From Chitinophagales bacterium (GTDB lineage Bacteria; Bacteroidota; Bacteroidia; Chitinophagales; UBA2359), in contig JAHDIA010000428.1 of NCBI GenBank assembly GCA_020631035.1, positions 1 through 5,664 of the forward strand: a DNA stretch of 5,664 nucleotides, in the 5' to 3' direction. Position 1 is the stretch's first letter, and every line of letters starts with the position of its first letter. This document shows positions 5,663-5,664 of this stretch, piece by piece. Under the pieces are notes generated by a model. The model had not been told where the DNA came from, searched no databases, and was given only the letters and a program-made list of their open reading frames with translations. A program made the position numbers and the translations under genes.

Positions 5663-5664
5663 AG

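Overview
The window looks like ordinary chromosomal sequence from an AT-rich member of the Bacteroidota (Cytophagia/Saprospiria-like). The evidence is the absence of clear Shine-Dalgarno sequences, matches to the Bacteroidota -7 promoter element (TAnnTTTG) upstream of at least two genes, and the gene content: a Blc-type lipocalin lipoprotein, a secreted CBM20-like/esterase-fold protein, and a 701-residue Prc-type tail-specific protease. The taxon is inferred from these traits and cannot be fixed more precisely from sequence alone.

Layout: 1-178 is AT-rich non-coding sequence with one promoter candidate. 179-709 (+) is an outer-membrane-type lipocalin lipoprotein. 792-1211 (+) is a small DUF1232/YkvA-family protein, probably co-transcribed with the lipocalin. 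A perfect long-stem hairpin (1212-1258) starts at the base after the YkvA stop codon and probably terminates transcription from both sides. 1258-1366 is a small cluster of direct repeats. 1370-2590 (-) is a secreted protein with an N-terminal CBM20-like beta-sandwich, a proline-rich linker and an esterase D-type alpha/beta-hydrolase fold. Its nucleophile elbow has Asn instead of Ser and the C-terminal His position is also lost, so it looks like a pseudoenzyme. 2591-2803 is non-coding and contains an approximately 100-base GC-rich, inverted-repeat-bearing island of unknown nature, followed by an AT-rich imperfect inverted repeat. 2804-3244 (-) is a small protein with a C-terminal J-domain. 3245-3500 is the divergent intergenic region. 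3501-5606 (+) is the Prc/CtpA protease. The last 58 bases hold an imperfect inverted repeat cut by the window edge.

Functionally this is a set of envelope and protein-quality genes (lipocalin, YkvA, secreted esterase-fold protein, periplasmic protease, J-domain co-chaperone) rather than one pathway. I see no defence system, CRISPR array, tRNA, rRNA or complete mobile element. The most interesting items are the apparently dead esterase-fold protein fused to a starch-binding-like domain, and the unexplained GC-rich island.
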